From: Tridacna crocea
Lineage: Eukaryota > Mollusca > Bivalvia > Cardiida > Cardiidae
Reading direction: 5' to 3'
Length of the DNA stretch: 64,000 bases
NCBI GenBank assembly: GCA_943736015.1
Contig: OX031058.1
Location: 77,001-141,000, forward strand
In this document: piece after piece, positions 29,520 to 40,338 of the stretch
Layout of the letters: every line of letters starts with the position of its first letter
Numbering within the stretch: the first letter of the stretch is position 1
Translations under genes and position numbers: made by a program
Notes under the pieces: generated by a model
What the model was told of the DNA's origin: nothing
Databases searched by the model: none
Seen by the model: the letters and a program-made list of their open reading frames with translations, nothing else

Positions 29520-31726
29520 TTATCCCCCGCCGAAAGGCGGCGGGGGATATGGAAATAGTCTCTGTCCGTCCTTCCGTCCTTCTGTCCCACATTTTTGTCC
29601 GGAGCATATCTCCAAAAGTATTTGAGATATCATCTTCAAACTTCACAAGTGGATAGATCTCATTAAGGAGGCGTGCAGTGCACAAGAACCATAACTCTAT
29701 CTTCAGTATTTTTGGAGTTATTGCCCTTTGAACACTTTTTTTCTGGAATTTTTGTCCGGAGCATATCTCCAAAAGTATAAAAGCTAGGAACTTGAAACTT
29801 CACACACATATAGAACTCATTGAGGAGAAGTGCAGTGCACAAGAACCATAACTCTATCTTCAGTATTTTTGGAGTTATTGCCCTTTGTTATTTTTACTTT
29901 GGATTTTTGTACGGAGCATATCTCCAAAAGTATAAAAGCTAGGAACTTGAAACTTCACACATATATATAATACACATTGAGGAGAAGTGCAGTGCACAAG
30001 AACCATAACTCTGTCTTCAGTATTTTTGGAGTTATTGCCCTTTGTAAATTTTAACTTTGGATTTTTGTCCGGAGCATATCTCCAAAGGTATAAAAGCTAG
30101 GAACTTGAAACTTCACACACATATAGAACTAATTGAGGAGAAATGCAGTGCACAACAACCATAACTCTGTCTTCAGTATTTTTGGAGTTATTGCCCTTTG
30201 TAAATTTTAACTTTGGATTTTTGTCCGGAGCATATCTCCAAAAGTATAAAAGCTAGGAACTTGAAACTTCACACACATATAGAACTCATTGAGGAGGAGT
30301 GCAGTGCACAAGAACCATAACTCTATCTTCAGTATTTTTGGAGTTATTGCCCTTTGTAAATTTTTACTTAGGATTTTTGTCCGGAGCATATCTCCAAAAG
30401 TATTTGAGATATCATCTTCAAACTTCACAAGTGTATAGATCTCATTAAGGAGGCGTGCAGTGCACAAGAACCATAACTCTATCTTCAGTATTTTTGGAGT
30501 TATTGCCCTTTGTACACTTTTTTTCTGGAATTTTTGTCCGGAGCATATTTCCAAAAGTATAAAAGCTAGGAACTTGAAACTTCACACACATATAGAACTC
30601 ATTGAGGAGAAGTGCAGTGCACAAGAACCATAACTCTATCTGAAGTATTTTTGGAGTTATTGCCCTTTGTAAATTTTAACTTTGGATTTTTGTCCGAAGC
30701 ATATCTCCAATAGTTTAAAAGCTAGGAACTTGAAACTTCACACATATATAATACACATTGAGAAGTGCAGTGCACAAGAACCATAACTCTGTCTTCAGTA
30801 TTTTTGGAGTAATTGCCCTTTGTAAATTTTAACTTTGGATTTTTGTCCGGAGCATATCTCCAAAGGTATAAAAGCTAGGAACTTGAAACTTCACACACAT
30901 ATAGAACTAATTGAGGAGAAGTGCAGTGCACAACAACCATAACTCTGTTTTCAGTATTTTTGGAGTTATTGCCCTTTGTAAATTTTAACTTTGGATTTTT
31001 GTCCGGAGCATATCTCCAAAAGTATTAAAGCTAGGAACTTGAAACTTCACACACATATAGAACTCATTGAGGAGAAGTGCAGTGCACAAGAACCATAACT
31101 CTATCTTCAGTATTTTTGGAGTTATTGCCCTTTGTAAATTTTTACCTAGGATTTTTGTCTGGAGCATATCTCCAAAAGTATAAAAGCTAGGAACTTGAAA
31201 CTTCACACACATATAGGACTCATTAAGGAGAAATGCAGTGCATAACAACCATAACTCTATCTTCAGTATTTTTGGAGTTATTGCCCTTTGTAAATTTTTT
31301 CTTAGGATTTTTGTCCGGAGCATATCTCCAAAAGTATAAAAGCTAGGAACTTGAAACTTCACACATATATAGAACTCAATGAGGAGAAGTGCAGTGCAAA
31401 AGAACCATAACTCTATCTTCAGTAATTTTGGAGTTATTGCCCTTTGTAACTTTTTACTTAGGATTTTTGTCTGGAGCATATCTCCAAAAGTATAAAAGCT
31501 AGGAATTCGAAACTTCACACACATATAGAACTAATTTAGGAGAAGTGCAGTGCACAAGAACTATAACTCTATCTTCAGTATTTTTGGAGTTATTGCCCTT
31601 TGTAAATTTTTACTTTGAATTTTTGTTTCGCACATTTCCATTTAGATTCACAGGCTTTTTTTGACTGATTACCCTTTGATGAATTTATCCTGTTCTGGAA
31701 CAAGTGCTAGTTTATTTTTCATACTT
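29520..31726 (+). mobile_element. Helentron/HINE-like element, family 4, long array
   Basis: The 5' end TATCCCCCGCCGAAAGGCGG pairs with itself (GGCGGCGGGGGATA), then CTGTCCGTCCTTCCGTCC. About 14 units of roughly 155 bp follow, each with TTTTGTCCGGAGCATATCTC, TAGGAACTTGAAACTTCACA and GAACCATAACTCTATCTTCA. No 3' hairpin end is seen before the next 5' end at 31727. The long minus-strand open frames here repeat with the units and are not genes. Confidence 0.75.
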
Positions 31727-32562
31727 ATTATCCCCCTGGTGGTGGGGGGGATATGGTAATAGTCTCCGTCAGTCCCTCCTTCTGTCCCCGATTTTTAGCC
31801 GGAAGATAACTTAACCAGTATTTCAGATACCAACTTCAAACTTCGTAAGTGGATAGATCTCGTTAAGGAGGAGTGCAGTGTACATGAATGACAACTCTGT
31901 CCTTCAAATTTTTGGAGTTATTGCCCTTCGTTATTTTTCAGGCTTAAATTTTTTTTCTCTAGCACATAACTTGAAAATTGTTTCACATATCAACTTGAAA
32001 ATTTGTATGTGTCTAGATTTCAATAAGGAGAAGTGCAGTGCAGAAGAATAATAACTCTAATTAACTTTCATAATTTTTGAGTTATTACTCCTTATTATTT
32101 TTCAGGCTTAACTTTTGTCCAGAACATAATTGAAAAACTATTTCAGATATGAACATGTAACTTAATCGGTGGATGGATCTTACTGTGAAGAGTGCAGTGT
32201 ACAAGAACGATAACTCTGGCAATATGATTTTTGAATTATTGCCCTTTGTTATTTTTCAGGCTCAATTTTTGTCCAGGACATAACTCAAAATTTATTTCAG
32301 TTACTGACATGTTTCTTCATACGTGGATAGATTTTATTGTGGGGGACTGCATTGTACAAGAATGATAACTCTGCTTCTTATGATTTTTGAGTTATTATGT
32401 AATGAAATCCTGTGCCATGGAACAAGGGAGCTTAATGTATAATTTTATCATGAACCAATAACAAAAAGGCCACATGTACATGCAAAACACAATACCTCTT
32501 ATACGTTTGTATCAAAAAAAGTCTTTTTCGGCGGGGGATATCATTTCAACGAAATTGCTTGT
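31727..32562 (+). mobile_element. Helentron/HINE-like element, family 4, second copy
   Basis: The 5' stem TATCCCCCTGGTGGTGGGGG is diverged; four to five old units follow. The 3' end keeps CGGCGGGGGATA (complement of the family 5' end), a small hairpin ATTTCAACGAAAT and the terminus TGCTTGT. Confidence 0.7.
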
Positions 32563-33265
32563 ATAACTTGAATTTTTTTAAAGATTTTTCTTTCCCATTT
32601 TGTATTACACTATGTATATGTTATACAGTTTAGTCTGACAAGAAAGTGCTTGTATTTAAACCCGATACTTGATGTTTTAACACATGATCCTGATTTTTAA
32701 CAGTCCCAAAGAAGAAGTTAATACAAAACGTTGAGAGAAAAGAAGAAAATGCTGCAAGCAAGTATTTTCTTCTTTTTCCAATATTTTTTTTTTTTTTTTT
32801 TTATCCCTTCTAAAACAAATTTCATTGTTTGAGCCAGATTGAAATTGTTGTCTAACAAAGCTATCAGATTAGACAAATCTAAGATTTTGTTGTGTTGATA
32901 TGGGTTAACTCTGTACCTTATGGTGATAGGTTTTTGCTTCTTACATCACAACTGTTAATAATATTGTGGTAAAAGCAAAATTAAATTGTGAAGAGTTTCT
33001 GCAACTTTATAAACATGTTTGTCAAGTCTTTGACAAATAACAGACCTCTAGACTGGTCAAGCTTGAAAGTATTTACAAACTATGTGTTAAATTTTGTCAA
33101 AATGAAGATATTCATCAGTGACAGTGTAGAAAACATTATGGGATAAGGAGAAAAATGATGATTTCACCTTTGCTCACAAGATTTTCAAAAGGATATTTCC
33201 TCAGGTTAATTAAACCTTGGGAAAGGTCAAATATTGTATTCATATTTTTAGTTTTCTACTGTAAT
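32563..33265. repeat. Two decayed family A MITEs
   Basis: About 32680-32908 (with a T18 run at 32788) and 33045-33235 keep hairpin and TIR traces. No gene seen. Confidence 0.55.
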
Positions 33266-34086
33266 CAGGGTTCGAATTTCATTTTTTTATCCACTTGCAA
33301 ATTTTAGCAAGTAGCTTTTATTTCCACTTGCAAAATCAAAATTGGACTCGCATTTTCTTTTGAAGCTCAGCTTGCCTATCAATTGTAAAGAACGAATGGC
33401 CTGTACAAACTGTTCAATTCTGTTCTATTACTTAGCCTGTCAACTGAGACAACAAACAAACAAAAAAGGAACGTTAATTGGTATAAAAACCCTCATTTAG
33501 CAATCAATTTAGTTCCAGTTGAATTTCTATTCTAAAACCAAATTAAATTTCTATAAAACTTACAATGGTGGAGGATTTTGTAATTGAAATACGGACGTAT
33601 CACATCGGAATATCTGCATGTCCGGTAACTGGTTTATCGAGTCCACCACGTCCGACTCGCTTTCCGTTGCTATTTGTGCATAATAATTAACTTTTCATGA
33701 AAGATTGACAAATATTTTTGCTTTATAATCAGAGATTAAATTCGCCTACTATTTTTCCGTATAAAAAACGCAAAACCTCGGTATCGGCTGCGAGTGCAGA
33801 CGAACGCACTTGCTTCATGAAATTCGGATAACGAACAACAACTCGGAGGCTTCAATGGCGACATGTAAAATTTTTTCACAGCCGTCGAAGGGTATTCTCA
33901 GTGCGACATAACTGATGTTTATCCAGAATGAAAAGAATTGCCCTTTTTTATGAAATTTAATACATTCAGTAATTATTCTTTAATAATTTGCACTCGCATT
34001 TTTTAGCAAGTGCTTGAAATTTCAACTTGCATTTTCCAATTTTGGCTTGCATCTTGCGAGTAAATATGTGGGAATTTTGAACCCTG
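33266..34086. mobile_element. Non-autonomous TIR transposon with TGTAAT duplication
   Basis: Starts CAGGGTTCGAATTT and ends AAATTTTGAACCCTG-like (GGAATTTTGAACCCTG), flanked by TGTAAT at 33260-33265 and 34087-34092. Subterminal inverted matches extend inward (CTTGCAAATTTTAGCAAGT on the left; GCATTTTTTAGCAAGTGC on the right). CAGGG termini suggest a hAT-like element, but a 6-bp duplication does not fit the usual 8 bp. No transposase. Confidence 0.65.
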
Positions 34087-34202
34087 TGTAATCTGTTTGT
34101 AGAGGTAAGCCATGGATATAAACTTTATATTTCTAGTGAAAAGTTCAGATACTTCTATATTGACATATTTTATAGTATAACTTGATGATTTTATTTAACC
34201 CT

Positions 34203-34414
34203 TTAACTCTTTACCAAAAAACAACATTTTCGACTCCTTCAAATTGAAAACATTTACAGATGACAAAAATGAAGCTCAAAAGATGATTTTTGGCTCTGAT
34301 TGGGTAAAAAACATTGTGGGAAAAAGAGACTAGCATTTTCTCCTTTTCCCACAATGTTTTTAAAAGCTTTCTCTTCAGGATTGTTAAAAGTCAGGATTGT
34401 GTGATAAAGATTCA
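34203..34414 (-). mobile_element. TTAA-type MITE (family A)
   Basis: TTAACTCTTTACCAAAAAAC to GTGTGATAAAGATTCAA; the right end is mutated. Hairpin arms present. A second decayed copy follows at about 34428-34611. Confidence 0.75.
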
Positions 34415-34611
34415 AGGCTGAATTTATAAATATTGTTTGGAAAAGCAGAAAATGTTACCATTCTAGGAAAAGGAGGAAATGGTTGTAACCAGCATTCTGT
34501 CCTTTTCCAAGAATGTTTTTTGAAAAAATGAATCGAATTGCATCACAATTTGTTGTTCGCTAATCCTTCAACTGAGAAGTTTAAGACTGTGTTGTTTGGT
34601 AAAGAGATAAG

Positions 34612-36424
34612 ACTGTATTTCTTGAATGTAAAACAAAAACCCTTTACCTCATGGAAAACTGAGCTATTCAGCGTTATAGAAAAAGGGCTTTTGTGCCAGT
34701 AGATCTTTTTGTGTGTAGTTCCATTAAAATGGCTTTTTCAGGGTCAAAATTTTGCAGGTTTGAAAATTATTGTGATTACAGTCAGTATTAGGTAGCAGAC
34801 AATGCAGACCTGAGATCAGACTGAATGTTTGCTGCTTTCTTATCTAGATCTGCACCATCTGCTGAAGCTCTAGAATTTAAAAGATTTAAAATAGTAAACA
34901 GCAGTAAAATTAAAACTAGCTAAGCAGGATTGAGAGCTGATAATTGGGCCAGAAATGTTAGGTGTACAATTATGTCACACACACACCCCCCTCCCCCAGG
35001 TTTCCCCTTGCGTCTGTCTGTCTGTCCTTCACAAATCATGTCTGCTCAATGACTTGTAAACTTTTAAAGATAGTTTGATAAAACTTTACATATTTGAATA
35101 GCACAATGACAGGAAGTGTCATGCACAAGAACCATAACTCTAGCTTGTCTAATTTTTTTCCAGTTATTTCCCTTTGATTATTTTCCTCATTAGGCATAAT
35201 TTTGTGTCTGCCCTGTATCTCGAAATAAGAGTTAAAGGACCATACTTTTTTTTAGTTAGACATTTTCTAGGTCAGATAGTAATCCTTTTGACATCAAAAA
35301 GGGGGGGAAGACATCTGGGGTTTTTTTTTTTTGGTAGAAAAATAAGTTCTAGTTTATAATTTTTTCCCCTCTTGTTGCTGAGAGACATGTATTTGAGGTA
35401 AAGGGAATTAGTGTTTTATCTTTCAACTACGGGAATATCCATGCAATATCACCCATGATATATTTTTTTTGATATACCACGGTTATTTTTAGAACAATGA
35501 TATACCACGGATATTTATAGCACATGCCGGGACTACTTTCGACCTAAAACATGACCTCTTGAGTCTTGTTGACATTTTGTCATTACACAAATCCAAGCAA
35601 GACAACAGTTGCTAGAAAAAAAAAATATATAGAACAAAAACAGTACTTTTGTTGTCTTTATTTAAATTAAAAAAATACAGAATATGTCACACTGCAGGCA
35701 TGGTGTAGTTCTGTAGGCAGGTAAAATGCTGACTGTCTTCCAAAATCTTTAAATGTTTACTAAAACTTCTTCCATAACTCCATGCCTTATTTCAGTTAAA
35801 ATTTTGAGTTGTCTTTCACTGAAATTAGAAAAAAGAAATTATAAATTGAATGCCTAATTATGGGAGAGAAAATCAGCAGAGTAACCCTTTACATCATAAT
35901 TATGTCTTTTTCAGAGTAAGCAGACTTTTACAGTAGAAAGCATTGTAGTAATGGAAAATTGTCTTGTTATGAGCACATTTTCTTGATTTTCTGAATGAAG
36001 ATTTACAGAATAGCACAGTGACTATGAGAATGGCAAATCTACTCGAGGGGAGAGTTTCCTTGAAATTCTATATGTTGGCATATTTGATTTTCTTTCTCAT
36101 ACATACTTCAAAACAATTTATCCCTTTAGCACACAATTCCTAATTTTCCACCATAGGGAAGAAAGGTTTTTAAACAGTACAAGGAGGAGGATGAAAAAAT
36201 TTTGTTACGCACATTTTATCAATTTCCCATATTGTTTTCAATATATCAGAGAAAAAATACGTAATGTAATTCTTTACAAAAATTATATAACAGTCCAATT
36301 TGAAATCATTTGCAGATGACAAGTCAAATTCAACGCGCATCTTGAAATTAGTTTTGAAACGTCTAGAAAATATCGTGGAAACGGGATAAAATATGGTCAA
36401 ACATTTTGGCAAACACAAGCAGCG
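34612..36424. other. Non-coding, degenerate HINE-like and MITE remnants
   Basis: About 34975-35380 looks like an old HINE-like element (CTGTCTGTCTGTCC, GAACCATAACTCTAG, end CCCCTCTTGT). 35470-35530 holds a doubled GATATACCACGG. About 36115-36400 holds MITE-like remnants. Confidence 0.45.
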
Positions 36425-36730
36425 GTGACACGTACCTTTCACCGGCTGTCAGGTCTTGAAAATCACTGTCCCCCACCCAGTAATAGCATGTCTCAAATCT
36501 CCACAGTCCAATCTCAGCTTTCCAATCAATTTGCATTTGCAAATGAAGCTAGAGTCCATGAAAATCCAGTGTGTGAAGGCCAAGTAACTCCACCCGCCAT
36601 ACCCGAACAGCTGCATATTCCAAACTCGAATATCTCCACTAGGAATAGCAGTGTGACAACTCCAATGTTCTACGGAACCGTCTTAAACGTCGGCACATTA
36701 AATGTGTATCCATATCATAATCTTATCTGA
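36425..36730 (+). CDS. Possible terminal exon, hypothetical protein
   Basis: Frame open for 101 residues ending at TGA 36728-36730. Composition is ordinary for a disordered protein (Ser, Asn, Pro and Gln rich) and it closes with FYGTVLNVGTLNVYPYHNLI. A splice-acceptor-like CACCGGCTGTCAG ends at 36452, so an exon could begin there rather than at the ATG-like start. No domain recognised and no polyadenylation signal nearby. Low confidence; it could be a chance frame. Confidence 0.25.
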   Translation: MTRTFHRLSGLENHCPPPSNSMSQISTVQSQLSNQFAFANEARVHENPVCEGQVTPPAIPEQLHIPNSNISTRNSSVTTPMFYGTVLNVGTLNVYPYHNLI

Positions 36731-37157
36731 TCGATAGAATTGTCAAAAACTCTATGTACTTTTCTCCTGCGTTTAAAATTCAATGGTTTGTACTACACGA
36801 CCGTTTGAGAGTACACAAACAGTTTGCCGGTTACCCGTGACATATTTTTAAGCGACGGCTTATCCAACGTATTTCTGGTCAAATGCACACTTGATTTCTG
36901 TTACAATATTGACAAAAATTCAATTTCTGTCGGTTTGTTTTTTTGAAAACGTTTGACTGTGTACAAAAACGAAGAAACATCTTGATCTTCTTTCTTTGTG
37001 CAGGCTTGTACGTCTGTGAGTAAATTGTTTGTGTATTGATTAAAAGCGCGTGCTGTATCATTAGCTAATTTGCATATAGCGATAAATTCGTGTTTTTTCT
37101 TGTTGAATAATAAACAGGAATAACAAAAACCGACCAATCAGACGTTGAAAGATAAAT
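36731..37157. other. Non-coding stretch
   Basis: Minus-strand frames (36879-37137) have no recognisable motif. ACCAATCA followed by GATAAATA just before the palindrome looks promoter-like but is not supported by a gene. Confidence 0.4.
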
Positions 37158-37303
37158 AGAATACGTACCTAGTGTTGTAGAATATCAAAAATATCTAACG
37201 AGGTTGGGAGAATTGATAATTGTCTCGCCAAGGCTCGACAATTATCAATTCTCCCAACCTCGTTAGATATTTTTGATATTCTACAACACTAGGTACGTAT
37301 TCT
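37158..37303. repeat. Perfect 67-bp inverted repeat with 12-nt loop
   Basis: Arms 37158-37224 and 37237-37303 are complementary at all 67 positions; the loop is TCGCCAAGGCTC. The outer end reads AGAATACGTACCTAGTGTTG. A fold-back MITE of recent origin is the simplest reading; a small-RNA hairpin is possible. Confidence 0.92.
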
Positions 37304-37630
37304 CTATATATCTGTTCTGTGTATGGCATGCAACACATGAAAAGGGGCATTTAGACATTTGTCTATTTTTGTGCTACAGTAGACTTGTGCAAAACAGAAA
37401 ATTATATTAGAATGGATAAGTTTTGTTTCCAGTTAGCCTGTGCGAGCTGCTTGGCGACAACACTTTACACAGATGACCAACTGTTCCTTTTCACCTGTAG
37501 CAAACCATATATATCATTTGTTGATTGTACATTTAACATTATTTCAGTTATTTTCCTTGCTTATTTTATGTCATCAGTTTTGTATGAAACATGAATTATT
37601 CAGAGAAAGTCCCTACAGAAAATTGCTAAA
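37304..37630. other. Non-coding stretch
   Basis: No gene or repeat recognised. Confidence 0.4.
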
Positions 37631-37849
37631 TTAACCCTTAGGCTGCCAAGTGCGACTTACTGACCTTTTTGGGACAGTGTAGATCAAGATCAGACTGCAC
37701 AGAACATGCACATGCAGTCTGATCTTTTGGTCTACACTGTCTAAAAAGGAAACATTTTTCCCCAAAGCATAACTTTGAAGCAGCAATATTTGGGTTTTCA
37801 TTGCAGAATTGAAAATTTTATTTTAGTTATTTAGCAGAATAAGGGTTAA
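37631..37849. mobile_element. TTAA-type MITE, family B
   Basis: TTAACCCTTAGGCTGCCAAG to GCAGAATAAGGGTTAA. The core pairs CAGTGTAGATCAAGATCAGA with TCTGATCTTTTGGTCTACAC. The core is distinct from family A, but the ends have the same TTAACCCTT style. Confidence 0.85.
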
Positions 37850-37963
37850 GTTCTGATATGGCAGAATTCGTACATACACAGAAATACCAGCTACAATTTT
37901 GTAAGTAATTTTTACTTTTCTCACAGAAATTAAATGCTAAATTGTAGCTGATAGTGTTACATG

Positions 37964-38199
37964 TTAACCCTTTCCCAAACAATCCCAGATTTTTATGGGT
38001 CTGGAATAGTAGCCTTTTTTTTTTGAAAATATTGTGGGAAAAGGAGACAATACTGGTAACCCAGCATTTGCTCCTTTTCCCACAATGTTTTCTACCCTAT
38101 CATAGACAGAAATCATCTTTTCACCAAGAGTTGAATTCTTGTCTGCAAATGCTTTGAATTTGGTCTAGTCCAAAAGTTTATTGTTTGGTAAAGGGTTAA
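37964..38199 (+). mobile_element. TTAA-type MITE (family A)
   Basis: TTAACCCTTTCCCAAACAAT to TTGGTAAAGGGTTAA, 236 bp; very close to the 5724 copy. Confidence 0.88.
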
Positions 38200-38669
38200 A
38201 AAGGCAAGGGACAATGTTGGTCATTTGAAATAAAATGTATGTAACAGTTGGCTTTGACTGTATGAGCTCTGCATTGTTAAAAGGGGGCTTAATGCATCTG
38301 CCAAAAAAAGTATCCACAAATGTCAGCGTGTGCTGTCCACACAGGATGACTTTGGTCAAAAGTTTTTATACTTTTGGTCAATTCTCTGCATGTCAAAAGA
38401 CTATTCTACCTCCAGATCCAGTCAACTTCTGGATAAAATAAATGTATCTGTAATTATATGATAATTAATTTGGTGTAATGCTTTGTTAGAGATGTATAAA
38501 GCCCCCTTTTCAAAGAGCATGGCTCAATTATGTACAAGTCATGCTCTGAAAAAAGGGGCTTAACGCTTTACCTGATATGCCAATTTTAGGCTCTTCCATT
38601 TCAGCAGCAAGTAAAGATACATGTATGATGTCAAAAATATGGACAAATGAGGATACAAATATCTGATTG
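38200..38669. repeat. Family C repeat
   Basis: Includes GGGGGCTTAATGCATCTGCC and an inverted pair, AAAGCCCCCTTTTCAAAGAG with CATGCTCTGAAAAAAGGGGC (38499-38563). Shared with 20532-20715 and 45119-45340. Confidence 0.5.
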
Positions 38670-38756
38670 AATGGAAAACTTGGTGGGTAAAGGAGAAATT
38701 GCTCGTTACGAGCAATTTCTCCTTTTCCTACAATGTTTTCAAAAGCTGCGAATTGT
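38670..38756 (-). mobile_element. MITE A2 copy, part on left side of retrotransposon
   Basis: Carries the A2 hairpin (GAGAAATTGCTCGTTACGAG then CAATTTCTCC). It continues at 45082-45118 (GAGTATCTATGGAGTAAAGG to TTAA). The retrotransposon at 38757-45077 split it. Confidence 0.75.
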
Positions 38757-39296
38757 TGTTACGAGTCAGGCGTAACTAGAAAGTAGAAGCCAGCAACAAA
38801 CGATAACAATTAACAGAATTTATTAACAAAAATATCAAATAAACATGTATTAACTAGTGAACCCCGAGATGTAAAAAGCTTTTCCTTTTATAATAACAGG
38901 GAAAGTTCCAGAAAATTCATGTTAAAATCAGTTGCATAACTTCTAGCAATCAGATTATAATTAGATTATAATTCCGTTAAATACATAGAAAACAAGTTTT
39001 TTTTACTCCAAAACACCATGTGTATCTTCCATCATAAATACTGTATCGTGTATGATGTTGTCGTCATATTGTGTTATGGATATTGTTTTGTATGTATGAA
39101 AGAAAAAAAAAAAAAAACCTGTCAAAATGACAAAAAAAAAAAACTTCTAGTAATCAGATTGTAAAAAGGCCCGGAAACTTCCAGCACAATATTCCACAAG
39201 AGAGAATCCAGTTCTAAAAATAGTAACAGGGGAAAACCATTCAAAAATAGATACACACATGAACAAAGCTAGGAATAACTGGGTATGTACATAACA
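38757..39296 (-). repeat. 3' LTR, with 223-bp deletion and poly(A) insertion
   Basis: TG...CA ends intact (TGTTATGTAC to CTCGTAACA on the minus strand). Compared with the 559-bp 5' LTR it lacks the part matching 44607-44829 (223 bp) and gains 204 bp (insert plus one copy of its target duplication), giving 540 bp exactly. Confidence 0.9.
38957..39141 (+). mobile_element. Retroposed poly(A)-tailed insert in the 3' LTR
   Basis: 185 bp ending in an A run, with a second A15 run inside (about 39103-39117). Flanked by a 19-bp duplication, AACTTCTAGCAATCAGATT (38938-38956) and AACTTCTAGTAATCAGATT (39142-39160). A long target duplication plus poly(A) is the mark of LINE-driven retroposition. The source (CACCATGTGTATCTTCCATC, TGTATCGTGTATGATGTTG) looks like the 3' end of a LINE or mRNA. 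Confidence 0.85.
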
Positions 39297-39307
39297 CTTC
39301 CCCCCTT
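39297..39307 (-). other. Polypurine tract
   Basis: AAGGGGGGAAG on the minus strand, directly before the 3' LTR, the expected primer for plus-strand DNA. The 3' UTR 39308-39519 has no gene. Confidence 0.85.
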
Positions 39308-39519
39308 GAAAAGAAAAAGAAAGGTTTATGAAATAAATCTTTCTTTTTTGCAATATTATTTACATACATGTATATGACACTTTAACTGAAGTATACATAG
39401 GAAATAACAAACTCAAATATTAATTATTTCAGACTAATGAAAATAGTCAAGGTAATGAAAGTACAATTTAAAAGAAAAAACAGTTTAAACTTGATTTAGG
39501 GAAAATGACTATCGGAATT

Positions 39520-40338
39520 TCAAACTCTTGAAAGAGCATCTGGTATAATGTTATCTTTCCCTTTTGTGTGTCTTATGTCAAGATTAAACTCTTGAAGCAA
39601 TAAACTCCACCTCAGTAATCTTTGATTCTTATTCTTAAGTTTGTGTAGAAAACTTAAAGGGTTATGATCACTGAATACAACAATTGGTGAAGTTGAAGAA
39701 GTTAAATTAACTTCGAACTGTTGGATTGCCAGAATTAAAGCAAGACACTCTTTTTCTATGGTAGAGTAATTTTTCTGATGTTTGTTAAATTTCTTAGAAA
39801 AGTAACAAACTGGATGATCAATACCATTATTATCTTCTTGTAAAAGAACAGCACCAATACCAACATCACTTGCATCAACAGCTAATTTGAAACATTTGTC
39901 AAAATCAGGTGCCAAGAGAACTGGTGCACTCTTTAGTATGGCTTTTAGACGATCAAATGCATCTTGACATTTGTCATTCCATTTGAACTTTGTGCTTTTC
40001 TTTAGTAAATTTGTTAAAGGTTCAGCAATACCTGAGAAATTTTTACAGAATTTCCTATAGTAGCCAGCCATACCAAGAAATCGCATCAGCTGTCTTTTAC
40101 ATTTAGGCACAGGAAACTCAGAGATAGCATTGACCTTAGCTTCTAAAGGTTTAACTTGACCCTGTCCCACAAGATGTCCTAGAAATGTTACAGTAGCATG
40201 ACAAAATTCAGTTTTTGCAAGATTCACAGTCAGTTTCGCTTTACTGAGTCTGTCGAAGAACTTCCTGATTCTTTGAAGGTGGTCACTCCAACTGTCTGAG
40301 TAGATGATGACGTCGTCAATATATGCATCACAGCCGTC
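39520..40338 (-). CDS. Gmr1-like pol, RT C-terminal part and RNase H (after stop codon)
   Basis: In the same frame as 40339-41511 but separated from it by the TAA at 40339-40341. It starts with the RT catalytic motif YIDD (40312-40323), then LGHLVG (RT motif E region), the connection region and a Gypsy-type RNase H: LAVDASDVGIGAVLL (Asp), YSTIEKECLAL (Glu), VVFSDHNPL (Asp) and a closing DALSRV. The first internal ATG gives 235 residues, but the true start is the upstream polyprotein. RNase H degrades the RNA strand of the hybrid. The stop leaves this part untranslated unless read through. Confidence 0.93.
   Translation of the reverse strand, partial: DGCDAYIDDVIIYSDSWSDHLQRIRKFFDRLSKAKLTVNLAKTEFCHATVTFLGHLVGQGQVKPLEAKVNAISEFPVPKCKRQLMRFLGMAGYYRKFCKNFSGIAEPLTNLLKKSTKFKWNDKCQDAFDRLKAILKSAPVLLAPDFDKCFKLAVDASDVGIGAVLLQEDNNGIDHPVCYFSKKFNKHQKNYSTIEKECLALILAIQQFEVNLTSSTSPIVVFSDHNPLSFLHKLKNKNQRLLRWSLLLQEFNLDIRHTKGKDNIIPDALSRV

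Noticed and set aside
30985-31524. A 179-residue repeat protein on the minus strand
   Set aside because: The frame follows the 155-bp units of a tandem array. The repeat encodes the same words in other units with stops.
36879-37137. Minus-strand coding exon
   Set aside because: Lysine-rich frame without recognised domain, and no matching splice signals that I could defend.
39297-39519. An env-like gene after RNase H
   Set aside because: Only 223 bp with no open frame lies between RNase H and the 3' LTR.
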